From Microcaldota archaeon (GTDB taxonomy: Archaea > Micrarchaeota > Micrarchaeia > Micrarchaeales > Micrarchaeaceae), in assembly GCA_021827525.1 (NCBI GenBank), contig JAKAVJ010000030.1, forward strand, positions 1 through 43,408: a stretch of DNA of 43,408 bases, written 5' to 3'. Shown one piece after another: positions 1 to 8,746 of this stretch. The number at the start of each line of letters is the position of its first letter. Position 1 is the stretch's first letter. A program made the position numbers and the translations under genes. Below the pieces are notes generated by a model. That model was not told the DNA's origin, did not search any database, and saw nothing but the letters and a program-made list of their open reading frames with translations.

Positions 1-96
1 GTGCTGTGCCGCTTTCCGTAGCAATACTTATATATCTTTCTTTATAGAAATTATAGAGTGCATTTCTAGACCGCTTTTTCGGTTCTGATATTCCTG

Positions 97-411
97 ATGG
101 TTTTTATGGCTGACATAACCAACGACATACGTCTAGCTGTCGAAAGCGGCAACACCGCGCTAGGCATTCGCAGCGTAGCGAAGACCATACGCAGCAGCAA
201 GTCAAAGCTTGTGGTCATGGCCTCCGTCAACAACAAGGACAATAAGCTCGATATAGAGCATATAGCCTCGCTTGCTGGCGTAAAGGTTGTAAAGTTCGAG
301 GGCAACGCCGTAGAGCTAGGTGCAGTGTGCGGAAAGCCATTCCCGGTCGCTTTCCTTTCAGTCATTGAGCCGGGCAACTCAAAAATACTTGAATCTATTA
401 ATAAAGAGTGA
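97..411 (+). CDS. rpl30e: 50S ribosomal protein L30e (start may be ATG at 106)
   Basis: Protein reads as L30e (DIRLAVESGNTALGIRSVAKTIRSSKSKLVVMA...), located directly upstream of S12 as in archaeal str-type clusters. Confidence 0.9.
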   Translation: MVFMADITNDIRLAVESGNTALGIRSVAKTIRSSKSKLVVMASVNNKDNKLDIEHIASLAGVKVVKFEGNAVELGAVCGKPFPVAFLSVIEPGNSKILESINKE

Positions 412-417
412 TATTTT

Positions 418-846
418 ATGCCAAATGGAGAATTCGCCGCGAGAAAGCTGCTCAGGCAGAGGAAGAAGCAGAGGCTTCTGAAGAAGTGGGAGAAGAGGAA
501 GATGTTCAAGCTCAAGGACAAGTACGACCCTATGGGCACTGTTCCGAGGGCAACCGGCCTTGTGCTCCAGAAGTTCATAGTAGAGCAGAAGCAGCCGCAC
601 TCTGGTCACATAAAGTGCGTGCGCGTGCAGCTCATAAAGAACAACAAGGTAGTGGGCGCGTTCGTTCCCGGGGACGGATCGATAAACTTCATAGATGAGC
701 ACGATGAGGTCACTATAGAAGGCTTGGGCGGATCGCAGAGGGGGCAGATGGGATGCATACCCGGCATGAAGTACAAGGTATCTGAGATAAACGGCGCGGA
801 CCTTGACCTGGTCAGAAGGGGAGTGGTTGACAAGCCCAAGAGATGA
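418..846 (+). CDS. rps12: 30S ribosomal protein S12
   Basis: MPNGEFAARKLLRQRKK...KYDPMGTVPRATGLVLQKFIVEQKQPHSGHIKCVRVQL; archaeal/eukaryal S12 signature. Confidence 0.95.
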   Translation: MPNGEFAARKLLRQRKKQRLLKKWEKRKMFKLKDKYDPMGTVPRATGLVLQKFIVEQKQPHSGHIKCVRVQLIKNNKVVGAFVPGDGSINFIDEHDEVTIEGLGGSQRGQMGCIPGMKYKVSEINGADLDLVRRGVVDKPKR

Positions 847-1632
847 TTGATTATGGCAGCTGAAACGAACGAAACGCAGGACGTCACAAAAGACAAAGCA
901 GATGCAGCTGCCGATAAAGCGGCGGCAGTGCAAGAGCCGGTGAAGAAACCGCGCAGGCGCACAGCCAAAGCCGCAGCAAAACCTGCCAAGGCTTCTACGC
1001 TAAAGGGCAATATACCGATGATAGACAGCCACGAGAGGCTGCTGTTCGGCAAATACAGCTATGACGTTAAGATAGAGGACATGAGCCTGCAGAACTACAT
1101 AAACCTGAAGCCGTTGGAGTACCCTACGAGCTTCAGGAGGGACAGCCAGAAGATGTTCTCCAAAACCAATATAAACATCGTAGAGAGGCTGGAAAACTCC
1201 CTGATGAGGGGAGGGACAGGAGGCAAGGTCGGAGGCAAGACCATAAGGACAGAGGGAAGGCTGCAGGGCAAGAAGATAAAGGTAATGCACATACTTGAGG
1301 ACGCGTTCGCGCAGGTGAACAAGCGCACAGGGCAGAACCCTCTGCAGGTGCTTGTGGAGGCGCTGGAAAACAGCGCTCCGATAGACGACACTACAAGGGT
1401 TCGTTATGGAGGCATAGTGTCGAATGTTGCGGTTGACGTGAGCGCAAGCCGCAGGCTCGACATATCGCTCAGGAACATAGCCATGGCTTCGATACTCGAC
1501 GCATTCAAGAAGAAGAGGACAATAGTTGATGCCCTCGCTAACGAGCTGGTTCTCGCTTCTAAGAACGACCCGAACAGCTATTCTATAAAGCGCAAGAACG
1601 AAATAGAGCGCATGGCAAGGAGCGCGAAGTAA
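847..1632 (+). CDS. rps7: 30S ribosomal protein S7 with Ala/Lys-rich N-terminal extension (start probably ATG at 853)
   Basis: GGRTGGKVGGKTIRTEGRLQGKK-type S7 core and C-terminal ...KRKNEIERMARSAK; follows S12. Confidence 0.92.
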   Translation: MIMAAETNETQDVTKDKADAAADKAAAVQEPVKKPRRRTAKAAAKPAKASTLKGNIPMIDSHERLLFGKYSYDVKIEDMSLQNYINLKPLEYPTSFRRDSQKMFSKTNINIVERLENSLMRGGTGGKVGGKTIRTEGRLQGKKIKVMHILEDAFAQVNKRTGQNPLQVLVEALENSAPIDDTTRVRYGGIVSNVAVDVSASRRLDISLRNIAMASILDAFKKKRTIVDALANELVLASKNDPNSYSIKRKNEIERMARSAK

Positions 1633-1656
1633 GGCTGAAATCAAAGGCGTGTTATA

Positions 1657-3849
1657 ATGGTAAGGAAAGAGTACGTTGTAGAGGAAATTACGAAGATAAT
1701 GAATAATATATCTATGATAAGGAACATAGCTATAATTGCTCATGTGCACCACGGCAAGACCACTCTGACGGATTCGCTTCTTGCCAAGGCAGGCCTCATA
1801 CCGAGGTCATCGGCTGGCGATCTCCTGTACACAAACTATGAGGAGGTCGAGAAGGAGAGGAGGATGACGGTAAAATCCGCCTACATATCGTTGGGCTTCA
1901 ACTTTGAGGATAAGGATTACATAATAAACTTGATCGACACGCCTGGGCACGTCGACTTCGGAGGCGACGTAACAAGGGCCATGAGGGCAGTGGACGGGGT
2001 AGTGCTGGTGGTGGACCCAGTAGAAGGGGTAATGCCACAGACCGAGACGGTGCTGAGGCAGGCGATGAAGGAGAAGGCGAGGCCCGTTCTATTCGTCAAC
2101 AAGGTTGACAGGCTGCTCAACGAGCTCAGGCTCACGCCGGAGCAGACGCAGGAGCGGCTCCTAGAGCTCATAAACAGCATAAACAGGCTCATAGAGAACT
2201 ATGCACCAGTCGAATACGCAGAGAAGTGGAAGGTCAGCGTCGAGAACGGGAGCGTATGCTTCGGCTCTGCTATGAAGAGGTGGGCGGTATCTGTAGACGT
2301 GATGAAGCAGAAGAAGGTTTCGTTCAAGGACGTCTTCGAGTATACTGCGGCGGGCAACCAGGAGAAGCTCGAACAGATAGCACCCATAGAGGACGCCATT
2401 CTTCCGATGATAATAAAGCACCTGCCCAGCCCAGAGGAGGCGCAGAAGTACAGGCTGGCACAGATATGGCACGGCAACCTCGAGAGCGAGGACGGCAAGG
2501 CGATGCTGGCGACTGATGCGAAGGCGCGCGTCAACGCCGTGATAATAAAGATAATGTACGACCCGCACAGTGGCGAAGTCGCAATATGCAGGATCTTTTC
2601 GGGTACCGTTAGGAAAGGCATAGAGCTCAAGATGTCAGGCAAAATCGAGAAGCAGCGCGTGCAGCAGGTGGCGCTTTACATGGGGCCGGACAAGGTCATA
2701 GTAGATGACGTTCCAGCAGGAAACATAGCTGCATTGGTAGGGCTTAGCGACCCGACTGTTGGGGATACGCTAAGCGAGGGTGACCTCGAGCCGTTCGAGC
2801 AGATTGTGCACTACTCAAAGCCTGTAGTGACCAAGGCGATAGAGCCCAAGGATCCTAAGGACACGACAAAACTCATAGAGGCGCTCAGGATAATGCAGAA
2901 GGAAGATCCAACGATGGTTGTAGAGATAAACCAGGAAACAGGAGAGCACCTGATGAGCGGCATGGGAGAGCTGCACCTGGAGATAAAGGAGACAAGGCTC
3001 AAGGACGACTTCAAGATACCGATAATAACTAGCGAGCCCATAGTGGTCTATACTGAGACAATAGAGAATGGCGCAGGGCCAGTGATAGGGAAATCGCCGA
3101 ACAAGCATTCAAAGTTCTACATAACAGTAGGACCTGTGCCGCAGGCGGTGCAGGATGCACTCGAAGATGAAGGGATAAAGAACGGCAAGCCGAAGGGGCA
3201 GGCCGTGATAGACCTCATGATAAAGGCTGGACTGGACAGGCAGACTGCCAAGAACGTTGTGCAGATAAACAACCACAACCTTTTCGTCGACGCCACGCAC
3301 GGCGTGCAGTACCTCAACGAAGTGATGGAGCTCGCGATAGAGGCATTCAACAACGCCGCCAGGGACGGCCCGCTGGCAAGGGAGAAGGTCTCTGGAGTGA
3401 TGGTCAGCATCGTCGATGCAACTATACACGAGGACCCGGTGCACAGAGGGCCTGCGCAGATAATACCAGCAGTCAGGAACGCCATATACGCGGCAATGCT
3501 GACTGCAGGAGTTGTGCTCCTAGAGCCGAAGCAGAAATTCATGATAAACATACCGCAAGACACTCTCTCTGACGTGGTTTCGTTCCTGCAGGGCAAGCGC
3601 GGCCAGATACTGGACATAGAGCAGGACAGGGAGCTCGTCACTGTGCATGCGAAGATGCCTTTCGCAGAAGTGATAAAAGGGTTCTCGAACGACTTGAGAA
3701 GCCTGACGCAAGGAAGGGCCATATGGTACGAGGAGTTCGCAGGATACGAGAAGCTGCCGAAGGACCTCCAGCCGAAGGTCGTGAGGGACATAAGGACGAG
3801 GAAGGGGCTGCCGGTCGAGCCGCCCACTCCAGAGCAGTTCCTCGACTGA
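1657..3849 (+). CDS. fusA: Translation elongation factor 2 (aEF-2)
   Basis: GTPase motifs HVHHGKTT, DTPGHVDF, NKVD; diphthamide loop HEDPVHRGPAQIIPAVR; C-terminal RKGLPVEPPTPEQFLD. Confidence 0.96.
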   Translation: MVRKEYVVEEITKIMNNISMIRNIAIIAHVHHGKTTLTDSLLAKAGLIPRSSAGDLLYTNYEEVEKERRMTVKSAYISLGFNFEDKDYIINLIDTPGHVDFGGDVTRAMRAVDGVVLVVDPVEGVMPQTETVLRQAMKEKARPVLFVNKVDRLLNELRLTPEQTQERLLELINSINRLIENYAPVEYAEKWKVSVENGSVCFGSAMKRWAVSVDVMKQKKVSFKDVFEYTAAGNQEKLEQIAPIEDAILPMIIKHLPSPEEAQKYRLAQIWHGNLESEDGKAMLATDAKARVNAVIIKIMYDPHSGEVAICRIFSGTVRKGIELKMSGKIEKQRVQQVALYMGPDKVIVDDVPAGNIAALVGLSDPTVGDTLSEGDLEPFEQIVHYSKPVVTKAIEPKDPKDTTKLIEALRIMQKEDPTMVVEINQETGEHLMSGMGELHLEIKETRLKDDFKIPIITSEPIVVYTETIENGAGPVIGKSPNKHSKFYITVGPVPQAVQDALEDEGIKNGKPKGQAVIDLMIKAGLDRQTAKNVVQINNHNLFVDATHGVQYLNEVMELAIEAFNNAARDGPLAREKVSGVMVSIVDATIHEDPVHRGPAQIIPAVRNAIYAAMLTAGVVLLEPKQKFMINIPQDTLSDVVSFLQGKRGQILDIEQDRELVTVHAKMPFAEVIKGFSNDLRSLTQGRAIWYEEFAGYEKLPKDLQPKVVRDIRTRKGLPVEPPTPEQFLD

Positions 3850-3880
3850 GCTTGCTTCCGTTAATCGGGATTGCATTAGC

Positions 3881-3889
3881 TTTATATAT
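3881..3889 (+). promoter_or_regulatory. TATA box candidate for the L7Ae-S28e-L24e unit
   Basis: tttatatat in the EF-2/L7Ae intergenic region, about 80 nt upstream of the L7Ae ATG. Confidence 0.5.
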
Positions 3890-3962
3890 GTTTTTGATAG
3901 AACTATAATTACGGCTCGTTATTTGTATTTACTGGATGACGTAAAAACCGACGGTGAACATC

Positions 3963-4334
3963 ATGGCAAAATCATACGTGAAATTCGAAGTGGTAGAGGA
4001 AGCGGCTTCAAAGACCTACGAGGCATTGCAGCTAGCCAAGCAGTCAGGGACGGTAAAGAAGGGCGTTAACGAGGTAACGAAGAGCGTCGAGCGCGGACTC
4101 GCCACATTCGTTGTAATGGCTGAGGACATAGAGCCGGAGGAAGTGGTCATGCACCTTCCGGGCCTGTGCGAGCAAAAAGGCATAGCGTACAGCTATGTCC
4201 CAAAGAAGGCAGACCTTGGCAAGAGCATAGGGCTCAATACTCCATGCGCAGCGGTTGCCGTGGAAGGCAGGGGCAATGCCGACAGCGCGATAAAGGAGAT
4301 TATATCCCTAGTTACAGGGAAGCAGCAAAAGTAA
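3963..4334 (+). CDS. rpl7ae: 50S ribosomal protein L7Ae
   Basis: MAKSYVKFEVVEEAASKTYEALQLAKQSGTVKKGVNEVTKSVERGLATFVVMAEDIEPEEVVMHLPGLCEQKGIAYSYVPKKADLG; L7Ae signature; ATG at 3963 follows GGTGA. Confidence 0.95.
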   Translation: MAKSYVKFEVVEEAASKTYEALQLAKQSGTVKKGVNEVTKSVERGLATFVVMAEDIEPEEVVMHLPGLCEQKGIAYSYVPKKADLGKSIGLNTPCAAVAVEGRGNADSAIKEIISLVTGKQQK

Positions 4335-4347
4335 ACGATGATGCAAT

Positions 4348-4593
4348 ATGGCAGACCAGCAACAACCCCAACCATCGATGAGCTTCTCAGGCTACCTGGC
4401 TGAGATAGTGGACGTCGAGAGAAGGAGGAAGACAGGCATTTACGGCGAGATATACTCGGTGAGCTGCAAGATACTTGAAGGAAGGGACAAGGACAGGATA
4501 ATAAGGAGGAACATGCTCGGCCCTGTAAAGATAGGGGACAAGGTAAGGCTGCCTGATACGAACAGGGAGGCTAGGGAGATACGCGTGAAGTGA
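4348..4593 (+). CDS. rps28e: 30S ribosomal protein S28e
   Basis: AEIVDVERRRKTGIYGEIYSVSCKILEGRDKDRIIRRNMLGPVKIGDKVRLPDTNREAREI. Confidence 0.93.
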   Translation: MADQQQPQPSMSFSGYLAEIVDVERRRKTGIYGEIYSVSCKILEGRDKDRIIRRNMLGPVKIGDKVRLPDTNREAREIRVK

Positions 4594-4603
4594 CGGTGCT
4601 GAT

Positions 4604-4792
4604 ATGAAGTGTGCATACTGCTCTGCTGAGATAAAGAAAGGCACTGGCACCATGTTCGTCTACAATACTGGCCTGATAAAGTACTATTGCTCAAGCAGGT
4701 GCTTCAAGAACGACGTGCAGATGAAGAGGAAGTTCAACAGGAAGGAGGCAAGGGAAAAGAGGCACGAGGCCCAGAAGCAGAAGGCGCAGTGA
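4604..4792 (+). CDS. rpl24e: 50S ribosomal protein L24e
   Basis: CxxC...C...C zinc-binding L24e pattern (MKCAYCSAEIKKGTGTMFVYNTGLIKYYCSSRCFKN). Confidence 0.93.
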   Translation: MKCAYCSAEIKKGTGTMFVYNTGLIKYYCSSRCFKNDVQMKRKFNRKEAREKRHEAQKQKAQ

Positions 4793-4844
4793 ATCACTCA
4801 TACATATGCCTGATGCGCGTATGCATGCGCACCGTTCTACCTAA

Positions 4845-4854
4845 CATATTTATA
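4845..4854 (+). promoter_or_regulatory. TATA box candidate for nop5-like gene
   Basis: catatttata; a TSS ~25 nt downstream would lie after the ORF-track ATG at 4861, supporting the TTG start at 4900. Confidence 0.5.
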
Positions 4855-4899
4855 GGTTAGATGGCAATAGGTTTTGTTGCATTTCGATGCGGTGTTATA

Positions 4900-5913
4900 T
4901 TGGAAGGATCTGAAGCTGGCGCGAGCAATGATGAAGACAGGGGCAAGGACCTGCACAGCATGCTGCTGGACCAGGTTAAGGGGCAGATAAAGGAGAAGTA
5001 CTCCAATGAGGAATTCGCGCTGATGCAGGCGATAAACGCCTATCTTGACATGTCAAAGGGCTACAACCTCGTGTTCGAGAGGCTGAGCGAATGGTTCGGC
5101 CTGTATGTGCCTGAGATAAAGATAACTAATCCTTCGAGCCTGGTAGAGCTGGTGAAGATGCTTGCTGATCGCGACATGAGCGAGGACAGGCTGAGCAAGG
5201 CATTGGGAGACGAGGAGAGCGCCAGGGAGGCGTTCGAAAAGGTGAAGAACAGCTCCGGAAGAGAGCCGAGCAGCGAGGAGGCTAAGGCGATATCGTCGTT
5301 CTCCGAGTACCTTAGGCTTACGCAGGACACGCTGGACAGGCTGTCTGAATACATAAAGGCAACTGCTACATCGCTCATGCCTAATTCCGTATACTTGACA
5401 GACGACAAGATAATGGCGGAGATGCTGAGCAGGGCCGGCTCCATGGAAAAGATGGCGACAATGCCTGCAAGCACAATACAGCTTCTAGGCGCCGAGAAGG
5501 CACTGTTCAAGCACATAAAGTTCGGCAGCAAGCCGCCTAAATACGGGATACTGTTCAAGCTTCCTGCGGTGTCGGCAGCGCCGAGGGACACGAGAGGCAG
5601 GATTGCGAGGATATATGCGACCAAGCTTGCCATAGCCCTGAAGGCTGATTTCTATTCGAAGCGCTTCATAGCCGATAAGCTCAAGGAAGACTTGGAAAAG
5701 GCCGTAGAAAAGGTAAAGAACAGCCCTCCAAGGGAGAAGAAGCCGGAAAGGCAGCAGTCCACAGGAAGGAACACTGGAAACAGGGGTGCAGGATGGGGAG
5801 GCAGGAAAAAGGAGCACCAAGGCAACAGGAACGCGCAGTGGGGAGGCAGCAGAGGCGATAGGAGGAACAGAGGAAGGCACGAAAACACAGGAAAGCACCC
5901 AAATAGGGTTTAG
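4900..5913 (+). CDS. Nop5/Nop56-Nop58-like C/D RNP protein (probable TTG start at 4900; ORF-track ATG at 4861)
   Basis: Coiled coil then Nop domain MPASTIQLLGAEKALFKHIKFGSKPPKYGILFKLPAVSAAPRDTRGRIARIYATKLAIALKADFY; Gly/Arg/Asn-rich tail; GGTGT precedes TTG. Confidence 0.85.
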   Translation: MEGSEAGASNDEDRGKDLHSMLLDQVKGQIKEKYSNEEFALMQAINAYLDMSKGYNLVFERLSEWFGLYVPEIKITNPSSLVELVKMLADRDMSEDRLSKALGDEESAREAFEKVKNSSGREPSSEEAKAISSFSEYLRLTQDTLDRLSEYIKATATSLMPNSVYLTDDKIMAEMLSRAGSMEKMATMPASTIQLLGAEKALFKHIKFGSKPPKYGILFKLPAVSAAPRDTRGRIARIYATKLAIALKADFYSKRFIADKLKEDLEKAVEKVKNSPPREKKPERQQSTGRNTGNRGAGWGGRKKEHQGNRNAQWGGSRGDRRNRGRHENTGKHPNRV

Positions 5914-6094
5914 AGCCATTATGCACTTGAAAGCGAGGTTTAGGATTGCAGCATCTATCGAAAAAATAGGTGTGCGCCATGTCATTTATGTTTTTGTAGC
6001 AAGCAGCTGCACTATTATTGGACGGCCCTATAAACAATTAAGAATATATATTTGAAAATAGATAATTATTCTTACATTTAAATAGGGTGATATT

Positions 6095-6670
6095 ATCACT
6101 AGAGCAAATAAACAGACCTACCTCGTAGAATCAGATGCTGTTAAAGATATAATAAAGGCTGTTAAAGATATAAAGAAGATTGAAGGGGCGTTATCCAAGA
6201 TAAAGAAGATTGAAGGGGCGTTATCCAAGAGTGGCTTTAGCGACAATCTGAATGCAGATATCGCATACATGATTGGGGAAAACCTCTCAAATGGCTTTAT
6301 TGAGGATGCTGCAGAATTGCAGAAACTGCAGACTAAGTACTATAAAGTACACCCGCTTTCGAAAGAGGCTGAAGAGACGAAAAGGTGCGCAAGAGAGGGC
6401 ATAGCGAAATTAATACGCCGCGGGGACAGTATAAATATGATAGTGTGCGCAGCACAGGACCATGACATCCCGTTAGAAGATTTGCTCCCAGAAGCGAAAG
6501 AGGCTTTTGAAGAGGCCGCAACAGGGGAAGATTACGAGAGGGCAGGAGCCATAGCAAAGAGGTTTGGATTTGATAAAAAGGATGTGACGGAGCTAGTGCA
6601 TAGTGCGTTTTTGAAGCGCCATAAGAGGAATACCTCCAATTTAAAAACATTAGACGACTTCAAGGAATAA
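6095..6670 (+). CDS. Hypothetical helical protein; frame is open upstream of the called ATG (6269) to a probable non-standard ATC (6095) or ATT (6092) start
   Basis: Continuous frame TRANKQTYLVESDAVKDIIKAVKDIKKIEGALSKIKKIEGALSKSGFSDNLNADIAYMIGENL...; GGTGA at 6086-6090 with 4-nt spacer; in-frame TAG at 6083. Confidence 0.55.
   Translation: MTRANKQTYLVESDAVKDIIKAVKDIKKIEGALSKIKKIEGALSKSGFSDNLNADIAYMIGENLSNGFIEDAAELQKLQTKYYKVHPLSKEAEETKRCAREGIAKLIRRGDSINMIVCAAQDHDIPLEDLLPEAKEAFEEAATGEDYERAGAIAKRFGFDKKDVTELVHSAFLKRHKRNTSNLKTLDDFKE
6170..6229 (+). repeat. Exact tandem duplication, 2 x 30 nt (in coding frame)
   Basis: ataaagaagattgaaggggcgttatccaag at 6170-6199 and 6200-6229; a 21-nt near-repeat (gctgttaaagatata...) precedes it at 6137-6178. 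Confidence 0.97.
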
Positions 6671-6895
6671 CTATTCTGATCTTTCAGGTACTGCTAAGTA
6701 GGTTTTTTATAGTTTCAAGTCGCTTTCGGAGTAAGTTGGTGCTATCATCATGACGCCGTCCGGAGAGAATATGTCTACTCCCAAAGCACATTGCAGTGCT
6801 GGTTTGGCGGTGCATTTTTTGAAGAAATGTAAAATTCTGCGCCGAAACACTTTAAATACTTTCTAAATCACTTTTCAACAAGGTATGGTGAATTT

Positions 6896-8731
6896 ATGAA
6901 TGGCAATAACGTAGAAGCTACCGGCAATGTAGACGCAACACACATAGATGTGGCTTCTAAGACCGGTCAGGTGCAGAGCCAGATAGTGACCAACAAGGAA
7001 GACCACTTGGCAGTGTACCACAGGACAATGGAAGAGATAGAGAAAATGCCAGTCATAGAGGAAACTATGACGGTTTGCCCTGAGTGCAAGCTGATAATAA
7101 AGGGCACAATATACAAGGACGGAGACAATGTTATGATAAGGAAGTACTGCCCGGAGCACAAGTGGACGATAGAGAAGTACTGGGAAGATTACGACATGTA
7201 CATGAAGATGAGGCGTTACAATTATTTCGGAAGGGGATTCGACAATCCGAATGTCATAACCCCAACAAAGGGCGCCAACTGCCCGTTCGACTGCGCAATG
7301 TGCGAAAGGCACAAGTCGCACACGGGCCTTGCAAACGTTGTGGTTACGAACAGGTGCCACCTGAGCTGCTGGTACTGCTTCTTCTATGCAAAGGAGGGTG
7401 AAGCGATATACGAGCCCAGCCTTGACGAACTCGATAAGCTTTTCAAGAACCTCAGGGGCCAGAAGCCCATACCGGCAAACGCGCTTCAGATAACTGGAGG
7501 GGAGCCTACACTGCACCCGAGGATAGTCGAGATAATAGAGAAGGCCAAGGAGGACGGCTTCGACCAGATCCAGCTCAATACAACAGGCATAAACATAGGC
7601 AACAACCCGGAGCTCGCGGTGAAGCTCAGGCATGCAGGAGTAAGCACGCTATACATGAGCTACGACGGAGTGAGCGCGAGGGCCAACCCGAAGAACCACT
7701 GGGAGATACCATCAACTCTTGATGCATGCAGGAAGTCTGGCATAAGCGTAGTGCTGGTGCCTACCGTAATAAGGACAATAAACGACCATGAGCTTGGGGC
7801 GATGATAAACTTCGCGCTCAACAATATAGATATAGTCCGGGCGGTGAACTTCCAGCCTGTTTCGCTGGTAGGGAGGATGCCCACAAGGATGAGGGAGAAG
7901 CAGCGCATATCAATACCAGGGGCAATAAAGCTGATAGAGGAGCAGACGAATGGCGTGATAGCGAAGGACGACTGGGCTTCGGTGCCTTATATAGGGGGAA
8001 TAAGCAAGTTCATAGAGGCACTGTCAGGAGAGTACAAGTACGACCTTTCCATACACTTCGCCTGCGGCGCAGGCACGTACCTGTTCCTCGACAGCGACAA
8101 CAAGATAATACCGATATCGAGGTTCGTAGACCTTGAGGGTCTGATGGAGCATATACAGAACACAGTAAACGAGATGGACGGCAAAAGCAAGATAGAGAAG
8201 AGGATCATGGCGCTGAAGTCGCTTGTCGGATTCAGGAAGTTCATAGACAAGAAGTACCAGCCTAAGTCGGTAAACTTCTCGAAGCTGCTGATGTCTGTGC
8301 TCATGAAGCACGACTTTGCATCAGTAGGGCAGTTCCAAATGAAATCTGTGTTCCTGGGCATGATGCACTTCCAGGACGAATATACATATGATATACACAG
8401 GGTCGAGAAGTGCGACATACATTATGCGCAGCCAGACGGTGAAGTGCTTCCGTTCTGCACGTTCAACGTGTTCCCCGAGATATACAGGGACAAGATACAG
8501 AGGCAGTACAGCATACCTGCTACCGAATGGGAGAAGAACCACCACAACTGGAACTACTCTTCAGACAAGTACGTGAGGGATGTCAAGAAGCTTTCCTCCA
8601 CAGAAGCCTACAAGAGGACCTATGGCAGGATGATAGACTATTTCGCACTGCCGGTCAACGGCGGAAAGCATGTCGCCAACTTCGCCAACGAGAAGCTCGC
8701 AGAGACCATAGAGCAGGCGGTCAAGGCGTAG
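6896..8731 (+). CDS. tes: Radical SAM protein, tetraether lipid synthase (Tes / MJ0619-like)
   Basis: N-terminal CPEC...C(P)EH, CPFDCAMCERHKSHTGLANVVVTNRCHLSCWYCFFYAKEG (CxxxWYC radical SAM cluster), ITGGEPTLHP; domain order as in the MJ0619 family. Confidence 0.85.
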   Translation: MNGNNVEATGNVDATHIDVASKTGQVQSQIVTNKEDHLAVYHRTMEEIEKMPVIEETMTVCPECKLIIKGTIYKDGDNVMIRKYCPEHKWTIEKYWEDYDMYMKMRRYNYFGRGFDNPNVITPTKGANCPFDCAMCERHKSHTGLANVVVTNRCHLSCWYCFFYAKEGEAIYEPSLDELDKLFKNLRGQKPIPANALQITGGEPTLHPRIVEIIEKAKEDGFDQIQLNTTGINIGNNPELAVKLRHAGVSTLYMSYDGVSARANPKNHWEIPSTLDACRKSGISVVLVPTVIRTINDHELGAMINFALNNIDIVRAVNFQPVSLVGRMPTRMREKQRISIPGAIKLIEEQTNGVIAKDDWASVPYIGGISKFIEALSGEYKYDLSIHFACGAGTYLFLDSDNKIIPISRFVDLEGLMEHIQNTVNEMDGKSKIEKRIMALKSLVGFRKFIDKKYQPKSVNFSKLLMSVLMKHDFASVGQFQMKSVFLGMMHFQDEYTYDIHRVEKCDIHYAQPDGEVLPFCTFNVFPEIYRDKIQRQYSIPATEWEKNHHNWNYSSDKYVRDVKKLSSTEAYKRTYGRMIDYFALPVNGGKHVANFANEKLAETIEQAVKA

Positions 8732-8746
8732 ATGCAGGTGTGATAT

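Noticed and set aside
2199-2642. Long minus-strand ORFs opposite EF-2 and other conserved genes (e.g. 2199-2642, 3117-3827, 25835-26353)
   Set aside because: Shadow ORFs antisense to strongly conserved coding sequence; low-complexity translations with no recognisable family
3912-3962. Possible L7Ae autoregulatory kink-turn in the L7Ae leader (ggatgacgtaaaaaccgacgg)
   Set aside because: Known in other archaea, but I could not pair both stems around tandem G-A pairs convincingly
6685-6755. Possible C/D box sRNA on the minus strand (ATGATGA ... CTGA)
   Set aside because: Box spacing is near plausible but no C'/D' boxes or terminal stem could be identified
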